Below, one piece after another: positions 43,919-52,365 of a stretch of DNA of 64,000 nucleotides. This DNA comes from Collimonas sp. OK412 (GTDB lineage: Bacteria; Pseudomonadota; Gammaproteobacteria; Burkholderiales; Burkholderiaceae_D): assembly GCF_900112135.1 (NCBI RefSeq), contig NZ_FOLC01000022.1, forward strand, positions 1 to 64,000. Direction: 5' to 3'. The notes under the pieces are model-generated. The model was given only the letters and a program-made list of their open reading frames with translations. It was not told where the DNA came from and made no database searches. Both the position numbers and the translations under genes were made by a program. The first letter of the stretch is position 1, and every line of letters starts with the position of its first letter.

Positions 43919-44321
43919 CTCGTTTCTCCATTATCGGTTTAACATGGTGTTCCATCACGCACGCTGAGGACCGTACCGGTCCAGGATAGTCCCGCCGGGC
44001 TGGCCGGTGCGGAACCGCATGCCGCGGTTGATTACGCGCCCTGGAACCATCATAGATGCAGCAGGAAACCGGGATTTGATGCACATCAAAAAAGAAGACA
44101 GCTGTCATTATTGACAGGTCGAGCCACGGAAAAAGCAGGAAAACGGCGCTTAATTCAATTGCGGCTGACGCTGATTTGTATATCATTCATATACGGTGTA
44201 CATTCAGCAGCAAGATATCGATACAATGCGCCCCGCTGCTTTGCGAACGCTGCACCGGCCGATAATAGGCGCGCGGAACCGATAGCCAACCAATGATGAA
44301 TGCGAGATACCCCCGCCAACC
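43919..44321. promoter_or_regulatory. Regulatory region between the BON gene and the fnr-type gene
   Basis: 403 bases without a convincing gene. It holds the FNR box at 44076-44089 serving the BON gene and a palindrome GTATAT-CATTC-ATATAC (44178-44194) about 130 bp before the regulator start. I see no matching class II -10 toward the regulator, so FNR autoregulation, if any, would be repression or another geometry. Confidence 0.5.
44076..44089 (-). promoter_or_regulatory. FNR/Anr box for the BON-domain gene
   Basis: Perfect TTGAT-GCAC-ATCAA. On the minus strand TATGAT (44049-44054) lies exactly 31 bp from the centre. Confidence 0.85.
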
Positions 44322-45128
44322 ATGAATACGCCCTTTTCCAGAGTCGTCTCACCGCTCCTCAATATCCCCGTGCTGAAGGCAAGTTGCGCGGGCTGCAGCC
44401 TGCACCAGCTATGCCTGCCGATGGGACTGGGCAACGCCGACATGGATCGCCTTGACCAGATCATCGGACGCGGACAGCGGATCCAGCGCGACCAGCATTT
44501 GTACCGGATGGGAGATCCGTTCAAAAACCTTTACGCCATCCGTTTCGGCCACTTCAAGACTTGCCATATAAGCAACAATGGCGAAGAACAGATTACCGGC
44601 TTCCAGATGGCCGGCGAATTGCTCGGCATGGATGCCATCAGCTCCGACCATCACCACTGCGACGCCATCGCGCTGGAAGACAGCGAGGTCTGCGAGATTC
44701 CATTTTCGCGGCTGGAAGAACTGTTCAGCCATATCCCGACCCTGCTGCATCATTTCCACCGCATCATGAGCCAGGAAATCACGCGTGACCAGAATGTCAT
44801 GCTCCTGCTCGGCAACATGCGCGCCGAACAGCGCTTTGCCGCTTTCCTGGTCAACCTGTCCTCGCGGTACCTGGCGCGCGGCTACTCCTCCACCGATTTC
44901 CAGTTCCGCATGTCGCGGGAAGACATCGGCAATTACCTGGGCCTGACGATCGAAAGCATCAGCCGGCTCCTTTCCAGTTTCAGGGTTAAAGGCTGGATCG
45001 CCGTCGACAAACGGGAAATCCAGATCCTGGACCTCTCGAAATTAAAAGAGATCGCGCTTGGCGGCGAAGCGGCGCTGATGGCAAAAAAAACCGGCAAGCC
45101 GGCCGGCCCGGCGACCGCTAAAACCTGA
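44322..45128 (+). CDS. fnr: FNR/Anr-type oxygen-sensing transcription regulator
   Basis: 268 residues of the Crp/Fnr family. The N-terminus carries CX2CX5C (Cys22, Cys25, Cys31), with a fourth Cys at 113 (HHHCDAIALED), the set that holds the oxygen-labile [4Fe-4S] cluster in FNR. A cAMP-type beta-roll, dimer helix and C-terminal HTH follow (MSREDIGNYLGLTIESISRL); the E-x2-SR pattern is that which reads TTGAT half-sites. It is therefore the likely activator of the FNR boxes throughout the island. It is active as a dimer without oxygen. Convergent with the PatZ-like gene, 9 nt apart. Confidence 0.95.
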   Translation: MNTPFSRVVSPLLNIPVLKASCAGCSLHQLCLPMGLGNADMDRLDQIIGRGQRIQRDQHLYRMGDPFKNLYAIRFGHFKTCHISNNGEEQITGFQMAGELLGMDAISSDHHHCDAIALEDSEVCEIPFSRLEELFSHIPTLLHHFHRIMSQEITRDQNVMLLLGNMRAEQRFAAFLVNLSSRYLARGYSSTDFQFRMSREDIGNYLGLTIESISRLLSSFRVKGWIAVDKREIQILDLSKLKEIALGGEAALMAKKTGKPAGPATAKT

Positions 45129-45137
45129 GCCGCGCCA

Positions 45138-47555
45138 TCAGCGCTGCAACCCGGGCCGAAGATCCAGGCGCAGCCACATGGTGTTGTTGCGTTCCAGCGG
45201 TTTCACCTCGAAACCAAGCTTTTTTACCAGATGCAGGATGCGGACGTTATGCGGCAACGCTTCGCCGATCATCTCCCGGGTGCCATGGCTGCGGCAATAC
45301 GCAATCAATTTTGTCATCAGCACCTGGCCAAGCCCAAGTCCTTTCAGGTCAGAACGCACGATCACTGAAAATTCCGCCTGGATATTGTCAGGATCCGCCA
45401 CCACCCTGGCTACGCCGAGCGTCTCGGCGCTACCGTCGCCGCTTGGCCTGGTCGCAATGAACGCCATTTCACGGTCGTAGTCGATCTGCGTGAAACGCGC
45501 CAGCTGCGACGGCTGCAAGGCGCGCATGCCGACGAACATGCGGTAACGCACATCCTCTGGATCAAGGGCGTTGAAGAACGCCACATGCGCCTCGCCGTCT
45601 TCCGGCCGGATCGGCCGCAGCAGCAGCGGCGCGCCCTGCCAGCAAACGATTTCTTCCAGGTCATCCGGATAGGGGCAGATCGCCAGCCGCTGCAGGCCGC
45701 TGCCGGCCTCGCTCGGCTGCACCCTGGCATGCGCGTACATGCCGGCCATTTCCTGGCCGCCTGGCGACGGAAAGCCGATTTCAAGCTCGGCCAGTTCGGG
45801 AATATCGGTCAGCAAGCGCGAGACCTTGAGCAGGACCTGGCAAATCTGGTCCGCGCCGGGGGTGGATTGTTGCAGCCCGTCGTCAGCCAATCCCGCCACG
45901 CCGCCATGCGCGGCCATGTCACGCGCCAGCACCAGGTTCAGGGGCGGCAAGCCTGCGCTTGTCTCCGTCCGGCCATCTTTCCCGCTCTGCCTGAGGACGA
46001 CAGCCGGGCCGAATACAGGATCGATGGCAAGGCCGATTGTCAGTGCGGTGGCCTCAGGCAGAGCGTCGCTCGCCTGAGGCGCCTCCTTTACCGCGATGCC
46101 GTAAGCGGCTAGCAGCGTGCCGGTGTCGGTCGCCGACAAATGCTGCCGGCTGTCACGCAAGGCAACCTCGACAATCCTGTTCGCGGCCACCCGGTCCACG
46201 ATGAAACCGGCCGATGCCGCCGGCGGCACCTGCATCAGCAGATTCTGGTTGCGCCGGAAATCCACCATTTGCATGAAGCCGCATACCGCTGAATCCGGCG
46301 TCGCATAGGCGGGAATGCCGGCCGCCGCGCAAATCTGCCGGGCCGGATCCAGCGAAGCGCCGCCCAGCCAGCAAGAAAGAATGTTGCGTTCACTTTTCGT
46401 TCGTACGGAAGCGATGGCATTGGCGATCTCTGTGCAGGACTCCAGTGCGCTCGGCGCATGGATGACAAGCAAGGCGTCCGCGCCGCGCTCGGCCGATACG
46501 GCTTCCATCACCTGTCCGTACAGCAGCGCAGACGCATTGGCCGGCAGCGCGACAGGAACAGCGTTGCTTCCCGCTGCCAGCAGGAGCAGCTTAAGTTTCT
46601 CCACCGTCTCGCCCGATAACATCGCTGGCTTGCCGCCGCTGCGCACCAGGGCGTCGCAAGCCATCAAACCCGGTCCTCGGCCATTGCCAATCACCAGCAG
46701 CCGGCGGCCGTCGAGTGGACGGATCCGCGACAGGGTTTCGACCGCGCTGAACAGGTCTTCGGTAGAAAAGACGCGCAGCATGCCAGCCCGGCGCACCGCG
46801 GCGTCGAAGATCGCAACCGGGACGGCGCCGTACAGGCCGCTCCTGAGCACCAAGACCGGCTTGTTGCGGGCGGCGGCGCGGGCGGCCGACATGAACTTGC
46901 GTGCATGCGGGATATGCTCGACGCACAGCAATATCGCCTGCGTGCCGGCATCGCCGGCCAGGAAATCGAGCATGTCGCCAACGTCGACATCGGCGCTGCC
47001 GCCCAGCGCAACCACCTTGGAGAAGCCAATACCCTGCGCACTTGCCCAGTCGGCCATGCCGCAAGCCAGCGCGCCGGATTCTGCCAGCAATGCTATCCGT
47101 CCTGGCAGCGCTCCGCCGGCAACCAAGCTGGCGTTAAGCGCGACTGCCGGCGCCATGATGCCGGCCGAGCCTGGGCCGATCATGCGCAGCAAATACGGAC
47201 GCGCCGCCTGCATGGCGGCTTGCAGCAAATCGCCGTCGCTATCGGCCGCTTCGCTCGTCACGATAACCGCCTTGCTGCCCAGGGCGCCCAGCTGGCCGAT
47301 GATCCTGGGCACCGTGGCCGCCGGAGTACAGATGACGGCCAGCTCAGGCGCTGCCGGCAATTGATCCAGTTTGCGAAAGGTCTTGATGCCGTCCAGCAGG
47401 TCATACTTGGGATTGACCGGAAAGATTTGCCCCTTGAAGCTTCCCCGCACTATATGCCGCAACACGCATGTCCCTACGCTCTTCGGCTTTTCAGAAGCGC
47501 CGATAACGGCAATCGACTGCGGCTCGAAAAAATACTGCAGGTTTCTTGCGCTCAC
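45138..47555 (-). CDS. PatZ-like protein acetyltransferase (acyl-CoA synthetase-like + GNAT)
   Basis: 805 residues: CoA-binding and succinyl-CoA-synthetase-like domains (SIAVIGASEKPKSVG, PVNPKYDLLDGIKTF, LLAESGALACGMADWA), a shortened ATP-grasp region, and a C-terminal GNAT domain (LRPIRPEDGEAHVAFF, LGLGQVLMTKLIAYCRSHG). This is the layout of PatZ/Pat, which acetylates lysines, for example on acetyl-CoA synthetase. Typical PatZ is about 880 residues; roughly 80 residues of the ATP-grasp domain, including its usual Lys/His segment, seem to be missing. GTG start with GGAGG 7 nt upstream. Confidence 0.88.
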   Translation of the reverse strand: MSARNLQYFFEPQSIAVIGASEKPKSVGTCVLRHIVRGSFKGQIFPVNPKYDLLDGIKTFRKLDQLPAAPELAVICTPAATVPRIIGQLGALGSKAVIVTSEAADSDGDLLQAAMQAARPYLLRMIGPGSAGIMAPAVALNASLVAGGALPGRIALLAESGALACGMADWASAQGIGFSKVVALGGSADVDVGDMLDFLAGDAGTQAILLCVEHIPHARKFMSAARAAARNKPVLVLRSGLYGAVPVAIFDAAVRRAGMLRVFSTEDLFSAVETLSRIRPLDGRRLLVIGNGRGPGLMACDALVRSGGKPAMLSGETVEKLKLLLLAAGSNAVPVALPANASALLYGQVMEAVSAERGADALLVIHAPSALESCTEIANAIASVRTKSERNILSCWLGGASLDPARQICAAAGIPAYATPDSAVCGFMQMVDFRRNQNLLMQVPPAASAGFIVDRVAANRIVEVALRDSRQHLSATDTGTLLAAYGIAVKEAPQASDALPEATALTIGLAIDPVFGPAVVLRQSGKDGRTETSAGLPPLNLVLARDMAAHGGVAGLADDGLQQSTPGADQICQVLLKVSRLLTDIPELAELEIGFPSPGGQEMAGMYAHARVQPSEAGSGLQRLAICPYPDDLEEIVCWQGAPLLLRPIRPEDGEAHVAFFNALDPEDVRYRMFVGMRALQPSQLARFTQIDYDREMAFIATRPSGDGSAETLGVARVVADPDNIQAEFSVIVRSDLKGLGLGQVLMTKLIAYCRSHGTREMIGEALPHNVRILHLVKKLGFEVKPLERNNTMWLRLDLRPGLQR

Positions 47556-47568
47556 GCGTATCCTCCCG

Positions 47569-47597
47569 GGCTAGTGGGCTGTTACAGTCCACTAGCC
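47569..47597. terminator. Long hairpin covering the stop codon of the PRPP-synthetase-like gene
   Basis: GGCTAGTGG / CCACTAGCC (9-bp perfect arms) continue inward as CTGT/ACAG, giving about 14 pairs with one G-T contact and a one-base loop. It includes the stop codon (47592-47594) and ends just before the patZ-like ribosome site. No T-run follows, so an RNA-processing or attenuator role is as likely as termination. Confidence 0.55.
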
Positions 47598-48488
47598 GCG
47601 TTCACCCAGCAAATCCACGACGGCAGCCGCAACCGGCTTTGCCATGTCAATCCGGTTGCTCGAATGGGCGATCGTATTGCAGCTGACGATACGCTCGACG
47701 CCGGCTACCTGCAATGCGATATAGCCGTCTCCCGCAAACAGGGGATGGACGGCGATGCATACCGGCGGCGCCATGCCTGCGGCCTTGACCTGCTTGACCG
47801 CCGCAACCATGGTGCGCGCAGTGGAGACGATATCGTCGACCAGGACCGGCGTGCGGCCGCTCCACTCCGCCACATCGGGAATCGAAACCTCGACCTCGCT
47901 GTCGCCGCGCCGCTTCTTGTGCAATACCGTATGCGGGCACCCCGCCGCGGCTGCCACCGCGGCTACCCATTGTTCGCTTTCCGCGTCCGGGCCGATGATC
48001 ACCGGCAGCGCCACGTTGGCGACAATCCACTTTGCCAGCTCAGGCGCCGCATGCACAACGCGGCTTGGAACCGTATAGATTTCGGCCAGGCCGCGATACC
48101 GGTGCAGATGCGGATCGACCGTCACCAGCCAGTCGCAGCAACTGGAGACCAGGCGCGCGAAATGACTGGCGGTCACGCCCTCCTGCTCCATGAAGCGCGC
48201 ATCTTGCCGCATGTAAGGCAGGTAGGGGATGACCAGGCCGACGCTGCGGGCGCCTAGTTCGCGGGCAACGCTGGCGGCCAGATACAGCTCCATGATCTTG
48301 CCGTCAGGCCGGTCCAGCGCACATGCCAGCACCACATTGCGCCCATCGACGGCGGTCATGAAGCGCGGGCAGGACTCTTTGTCCGGAAAATGATGCATCT
48401 GCATGTCGCCAATTTCGGCAGTTAACATACTGCGCAGCTGCGAGGCAAAGCCGTCGTTGCCTGGCATCGAGAAAAGTACGGGTCTCAT
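47592..48488 (-). CDS. Ribose-phosphate pyrophosphokinase-like enzyme
   Basis: 298 residues of the PRPP synthetase/PRTase family: HFPDKESCPRFM, IPYLPYMRQDARF (catalytic flexible-loop region), VTVDPHLHRY and the PRPP-binding loop VLVDDIVSTARTM. It is somewhat shorter than housekeeping PRPP synthetase (about 315) and diverges in the HADQIQGF block. It would make PRPP from ribose-5-phosphate and ATP, or handle a related pentose phosphate. ATG at 48488 with AGGAGG; it overlaps the phosphorylase stop by one base (TGATG). Probably a second copy devoted to this operon. Confidence 0.85.
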   Translation of the reverse strand: MRPVLFSMPGNDGFASQLRSMLTAEIGDMQMHHFPDKESCPRFMTAVDGRNVVLACALDRPDGKIMELYLAASVARELGARSVGLVIPYLPYMRQDARFMEQEGVTASHFARLVSSCCDWLVTVDPHLHRYRGLAEIYTVPSRVVHAAPELAKWIVANVALPVIIGPDAESEQWVAAVAAAAGCPHTVLHKKRRGDSEVEVSIPDVAEWSGRTPVLVDDIVSTARTMVAAVKQVKAAGMAPPVCIAVHPLFAGDGYIALQVAGVERIVSCNTIAHSSNRIDMAKPVAAAVVDLLGERG

Positions 48489-50041
48489 CAAACCTCCTGT
48501 AACAAAATCAAGTTTTCCTGGGCCTCGGCATACGCACGCGCGTAGGCCAGCTCCCCCGGCGACTCGGCATGGATGGTCAGGTACGGCTGCCCGACCTCCA
48601 TGCGCCTGCCTATCGGCGCATGGAAAACAATGCCGGCGGCAGCCGCCTTCGGAGCCCCCGCCAGCTTGGCAACGCTGGCCAGGCGTCGGTTGTCGACGGC
48701 AATCACCAGGCCGCGATGGCGCGACAGGACCGGGTGGGTATATGCCGCCTGGGATGGGATGCGCATGCCGCCCTGGGCTTCGCAAATGGCCTGGAATTTG
48801 CGCCAGGCAGCGCCGCTGTCCAGCACGGAAGCGGCCAGCGCCAGCCCCTGCCCCGCCTGAGCCTTGCCGCCCAGCTCTAGTACATTGGCGGCCAGCAGCA
48901 AAGCGCGCTCTCGCAGATCCTGCGGCGCCCCGGCCGCGTTCTGCAAGATCGCCAGCACATCGCGGGCCTCCAGCGCGGGGCCGATGCCGCATCCTACCGG
49001 CTGGGAACCGTCGGTCATCACCGGCTTGACGGCAATGCCCAACGCCGCGCCCACCGCGATCAGCCGTTCTGCCAACGCCATGGCGGCTTGCGGCGACCGG
49101 ACCTTGGCGGTCGGCCCTACCGGCAAGTCAATCACGACATGGGTCGAGCCGGCCGCGATCTTCTTTGACAGGACGGAAGCGACCAGCAAACCTTCGCTAT
49201 CGAGGTCCAGGGGATGTTCAACCCGGATCAGGAGATCGTCGGCAGGACTGAGGCTGACCGCGCCGCCCCAGGCGATGCAGCCGTTTTCACGCTCCACCAC
49301 GCGCCGCATGGTTTCGATGTCCAGAGCTACCGGCGCCAGGGTTTCCATGGTGTCGGCGGTGCCGGCCGGTGACGTGATGGCGCGTGACGAGGTTTTCGGA
49401 ATGGTCAGGCCGCAGGCAGCGACGATGGGCACGATCAGCAAGGTGGTGCGGTTGCCCGGCAAGCCGCCGACGCAATGCTTGTCCACTACCATGTCGGCCT
49501 GCCATTGCAAACGCTGGCCGACCTTCACCATGGCGTCAGTCAAGCCTATGGTTTCATCGATGTCCAGGCGGCTGCCGGAGCAGGCAGTGATAAGGGCCGC
49601 CATTTCGATGTTCGAGTAGCGGCCGGCGACAATATCGTCCACAATCGCGGCAACGCCATCGGAGGTAAACGGATGCCCGTAGATTTTCGCCCGCACCGAC
49701 GAAAACGACTGCATCGGCGCCGGGTGCCTGACCTGTACCGGCTCGCCCTCGGCGCCGCCGAGCGCACGCCAGGCCGCTTCCGACAATCCTACTTCGTGCA
49801 TCGCAATCATGGGAAAATGCACGACGTTGAGGGTGGCGACGATATGGCGCTCGCCGCGCCAGACTTCCACCCTTGAGTGCGCCTCGAAACCTTCGGACCG
49901 GCAAATATCGCAGTCGCTGCGCATATAGGCGACCAGTTCTTGATAGGTATCGATGCCGACGCGCCGCATCCGCAATGCATCCGTCGCGTGGTTACCGTTT
50001 TTTTGGCCCGCCGCAGGCTGGCAACAATGCATGCCGCTCAT
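48488..50041 (-). CDS. AMP phosphorylase / thymidine phosphorylase family enzyme
   Basis: 517 residues. The core shows the pyrimidine phosphorylase signature DKHCVGGLPGNRTTLL and SRAITSPAGTADTME. In addition there is an N-terminal domain of about 90 residues (roughly from RMRRVGIDTYQELVAYM to VRHPAPMQSF) as in archaeal AMP phosphorylases, which E. coli DeoA lacks. It is thus more likely to cleave nucleoside 5'-monophosphates with phosphate, giving base and ribose-1,5-bisphosphate. ATG at 50041 overlaps the upstream nuclease stop (ATGA). Three Cys near the N-terminus (CDIC, MHCC) are of unknown use. Confidence 0.85.
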   Translation of the reverse strand: MSGMHCCQPAAGQKNGNHATDALRMRRVGIDTYQELVAYMRSDCDICRSEGFEAHSRVEVWRGERHIVATLNVVHFPMIAMHEVGLSEAAWRALGGAEGEPVQVRHPAPMQSFSSVRAKIYGHPFTSDGVAAIVDDIVAGRYSNIEMAALITACSGSRLDIDETIGLTDAMVKVGQRLQWQADMVVDKHCVGGLPGNRTTLLIVPIVAACGLTIPKTSSRAITSPAGTADTMETLAPVALDIETMRRVVERENGCIAWGGAVSLSPADDLLIRVEHPLDLDSEGLLVASVLSKKIAAGSTHVVIDLPVGPTAKVRSPQAAMALAERLIAVGAALGIAVKPVMTDGSQPVGCGIGPALEARDVLAILQNAAGAPQDLRERALLLAANVLELGGKAQAGQGLALAASVLDSGAAWRKFQAICEAQGGMRIPSQAAYTHPVLSRHRGLVIAVDNRRLASVAKLAGAPKAAAAGIVFHAPIGRRMEVGQPYLTIHAESPGELAYARAYAEAQENLILLQEV

Positions 50042-51399
50042 GGCAACTCCACGCTTTCCAGGTAATCCGGCAGCCGGCAAGGCCAATGCAATTCTTCTTC
50101 GATCCGTTTGCGCAACCCGTCCGCCGCCGCCGGCTCGCCATGCGTAATGAATGTCTGCCTGGGCGGGATTGAAAAATGCGACAGCCAGGACAGTATCTCG
50201 TTCGCGTCAGCGTGCGCCGACATATTGTCGATCTGGCTTACCTGTGCCCGCAACGGCACATACTCACCGTGGATCTTGATGGCGTCGGCGCCGCCCACCA
50301 TGGAAGCGCCGCGTGTGCCGCCAGCCTGGTAGCCGGCAAACAGGATCGTATTGCGCGGATCAGGGGCAAAGGCCTTCAAATGATGCAGCACCCGCCCGCC
50401 GGTAGCCATGCCGCTGGCGGCGACAATGACCATCGGCTGCTGCCTTTTATTCAGGGCGATCGATTCCTCGACGCTATTGACGATCTTGGCCGCGTGGAAC
50501 ATGGCTTCGCATTGCGCGTGGTCGAGCCGATGGTCTTGCCTGTGCCGGTGATAAATCGCGGTGGCGTTGACCGCCATCGGGCTGTTCAGGTAGATCGGCA
50601 GAGCGGCCGGAATATCGCCGCTTTCCTTGAGCAGGTGAATGGCGTACAGCAAAGCCTGGGCCCGTCCCACGGCAAAGGACGGAATGATCGTTACACCGCC
50701 GCGTTCGGCGGTTTCGCGTATGGTCTTACCAAGCAGGATGGCGGGATCGGCCGGGTCGTGGCAGCGGTTGCCGTACGTAGATTCGACTACCAGGTAGTCT
50801 GTCTTTTCGACGATGGAAGGCGGCAGCATGATCAAGTCGTTGGGGCGCCCGAGATCGCCCGAAAACGTCACGGTCGTATCGCCGCTTTTCAGCACGACGA
50901 TGGCAGCGCCCAAGATATGGCCGGCGCGCAGCAGGCGCGCGCGCATGCCGGCGCATGCCTGAAATTCTGTATCGAAGTGGACCGGCGAGAAAAAAGCCAA
51001 TGCACGTACCGCGTCCGCTTCCGAGTATAAAGGCAGGGCGGGACTATGCTTCGAGAAGCCGTGGCGATTCGCATAGCTGGCCTCTTCTTCTTGCAAATGT
51101 CCGCTGTCCGGAAGCAGTATCTTGCACAGGTCGAAAGTCGCTTCGCTGCAGAATATCTTGCCCTTGAAGCCGTTCCTGACCAGCAGCGGCAAATAGCCGC
51201 TATGGTCCAGGTGAGCGTGGGTCAGGATCACCGCGTCCAGTTCGGACGGCCGCAACGGCATGTGTTCCCAGTTGCGGAGGCGCAGTTGTTTATACCCCTG
51301 GAACAAGCCGCAATCGACCAGTATTTTTGCCGATCCGGCGCTCAGCAGGTATTTTGAGCCAGTCACGGTTCCGGTGGCGCCCAGGAATTGGATTTTCAT
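50038..51399 (-). CDS. Beta-CASP metallo-beta-lactamase RNase-like protein
   Basis: 453 residues. The zinc motif THAHLDHSG (HxHxDH), GHILGAA (His), FSGDLGR (Asp) and the beta-CASP/RMMBL parts (VESTYGNR, IIPSFAVGRAQALLYAI, SGMATGGRVLHHL, HADANEILSWL, FITHGEPAAADGLRKRI) are all present. This family includes CPSF73-like and RNase J-like RNA nucleases. It begins 21 nt after the K+-channel gene and overlaps the phosphorylase gene, so its products (probably mononucleotides or short RNAs) could feed the next enzyme. Confidence 0.9.
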   Translation of the reverse strand: MKIQFLGATGTVTGSKYLLSAGSAKILVDCGLFQGYKQLRLRNWEHMPLRPSELDAVILTHAHLDHSGYLPLLVRNGFKGKIFCSEATFDLCKILLPDSGHLQEEEASYANRHGFSKHSPALPLYSEADAVRALAFFSPVHFDTEFQACAGMRARLLRAGHILGAAIVVLKSGDTTVTFSGDLGRPNDLIMLPPSIVEKTDYLVVESTYGNRCHDPADPAILLGKTIRETAERGGVTIIPSFAVGRAQALLYAIHLLKESGDIPAALPIYLNSPMAVNATAIYHRHRQDHRLDHAQCEAMFHAAKIVNSVEESIALNKRQQPMVIVAASGMATGGRVLHHLKAFAPDPRNTILFAGYQAGGTRGASMVGGADAIKIHGEYVPLRAQVSQIDNMSAHADANEILSWLSHFSIPPRQTFITHGEPAAADGLRKRIEEELHWPCRLPDYLESVELP

Positions 51400-51420
51400 T
51401 GTGGTTTTCTTTCTGCCGGT

Positions 51421-52185
51421 TCAAACGTGTTTCAATTTCTTGCCGGCGTTCTCTGGATCGTTGCCGCGGCTTTCAGCAAACGGAGACTTCAACTCTTTGT
51501 GCAATAACGAAATCTCCTTGCGCAGCATGCGCATGTCGGCATGGAGTTCGCGCTCCAGGCGCTGTTCGTCCTCACCCACCAGCATGGCGGATATGTTGGC
51601 CGTGACCACTGAAAATAAGGCGTAGCCCAGCAATACGATGAAAGCCGCAAAAATCCTGGACGCCGGTGTCGATGGAACCAGGTCGCCATACCCGACTGTT
51701 GCCCCGGTAATGAAAGCCAGCCAGACACCGTCGGCGTAGGTATGGACCCGCGGCTCCAGCCACAGGAACCCGGCGCCTGCCACGGCAAGCACGGCGACGG
51801 CGAATGCAACTACGTGCAGCAAGCGGCACGACACGACATACTTTCCCGACAACATCAGCAAGCGGAAGAAGACGATGGCGCAATAACCTATCCGCAAGAC
51901 CCATTCAAGCATGGGCCAGGGAGGATTGCCTGGCCAAACGCTGAGGACTGCGCCGACAAAAATCACCCCGTCCAGCAGCACCGCGCCTCCGCGCAGCTCC
52001 TTCATCTTGTCCCGTCGCAGCAGGTCGGCGCCAACCAATGCCGCGACGACCACATAAAGCCCGCTGCCGAGGCTGCGGTAAAGCGGCCCCATTCCTGCCA
52101 AGATCAGGTAAAAAGCAGGAATCGACAACAGCAGCGCGGCTGGCATCAAGACTTTTTGTTGCCAAACCGGTGTCGGATTTTTCAT
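51421..52185 (-). CDS. Voltage-gated-type potassium channel
   Basis: 254 residues with several hydrophobic helices (about six) and a pore loop with the K+ selectivity filter TGATVGYGDLVPSTP, followed by the last helix (IFAAFIVLLGYALFSVVTAN) and a cytoplasmic coiled coil (RLERELHADMRMLRKEISLL). There is no RCK/TrkA-N domain. It probably conducts K+ across the inner membrane. First gene of the minus-strand group channel-nuclease-phosphorylase-PRPP-PatZ; imperfect FNR sites lie upstream (52263-52276 and 52327-52340). Confidence 0.88.
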   Translation of the reverse strand: MKNPTPVWQQKVLMPAALLLSIPAFYLILAGMGPLYRSLGSGLYVVVAALVGADLLRRDKMKELRGGAVLLDGVIFVGAVLSVWPGNPPWPMLEWVLRIGYCAIVFFRLLMLSGKYVVSCRLLHVVAFAVAVLAVAGAGFLWLEPRVHTYADGVWLAFITGATVGYGDLVPSTPASRIFAAFIVLLGYALFSVVTANISAMLVGEDEQRLERELHADMRMLRKEISLLHKELKSPFAESRGNDPENAGKKLKHV

Positions 52186-52262
52186 GGCGCTTTAGCCCTC
52201 GCCAAAACCAAGAGGGCAATCATGTTGTTTTGTGAATATTGACGCAGATCTCTGGAAACAAC

Positions 52263-52276
52263 TTGCGCTGGATCAA
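52263..52276 (-). promoter_or_regulatory. Weak FNR/Anr-like site upstream of the K+-channel operon
   Basis: Read on the minus strand TTGAT-CCAG-CGCAA: one perfect and one poor half-site (8 of 10). The -10 at the expected place is weak. A second imperfect site, TTTAT-CTAC-GTCAA, lies at 52327-52340. The gap 52186-52365 contains no gene. Confidence 0.4.
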
Positions 52277-52365
52277 AAACGCGCTCGAATTTCCCCGTCC
52301 GCAGACTGGAACAGTCGCCGCCGTGTTTTATCTACGTCAACCACGTCAGCGATAGCGCTACATCG

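Noticed and set aside
43268-44186. Minus-strand frame starting at 44186 upstream of the BON gene
   Set aside because: It runs through the FNR box and its -10 and has no ribosome site or domain.
52327-52340. TTTAT-CTAC-GTCAA as a further FNR box
   Set aside because: Each half has a mismatch and there is no -10-like hexamer at the class II distance; kept only as a note with the weak site at 52263.
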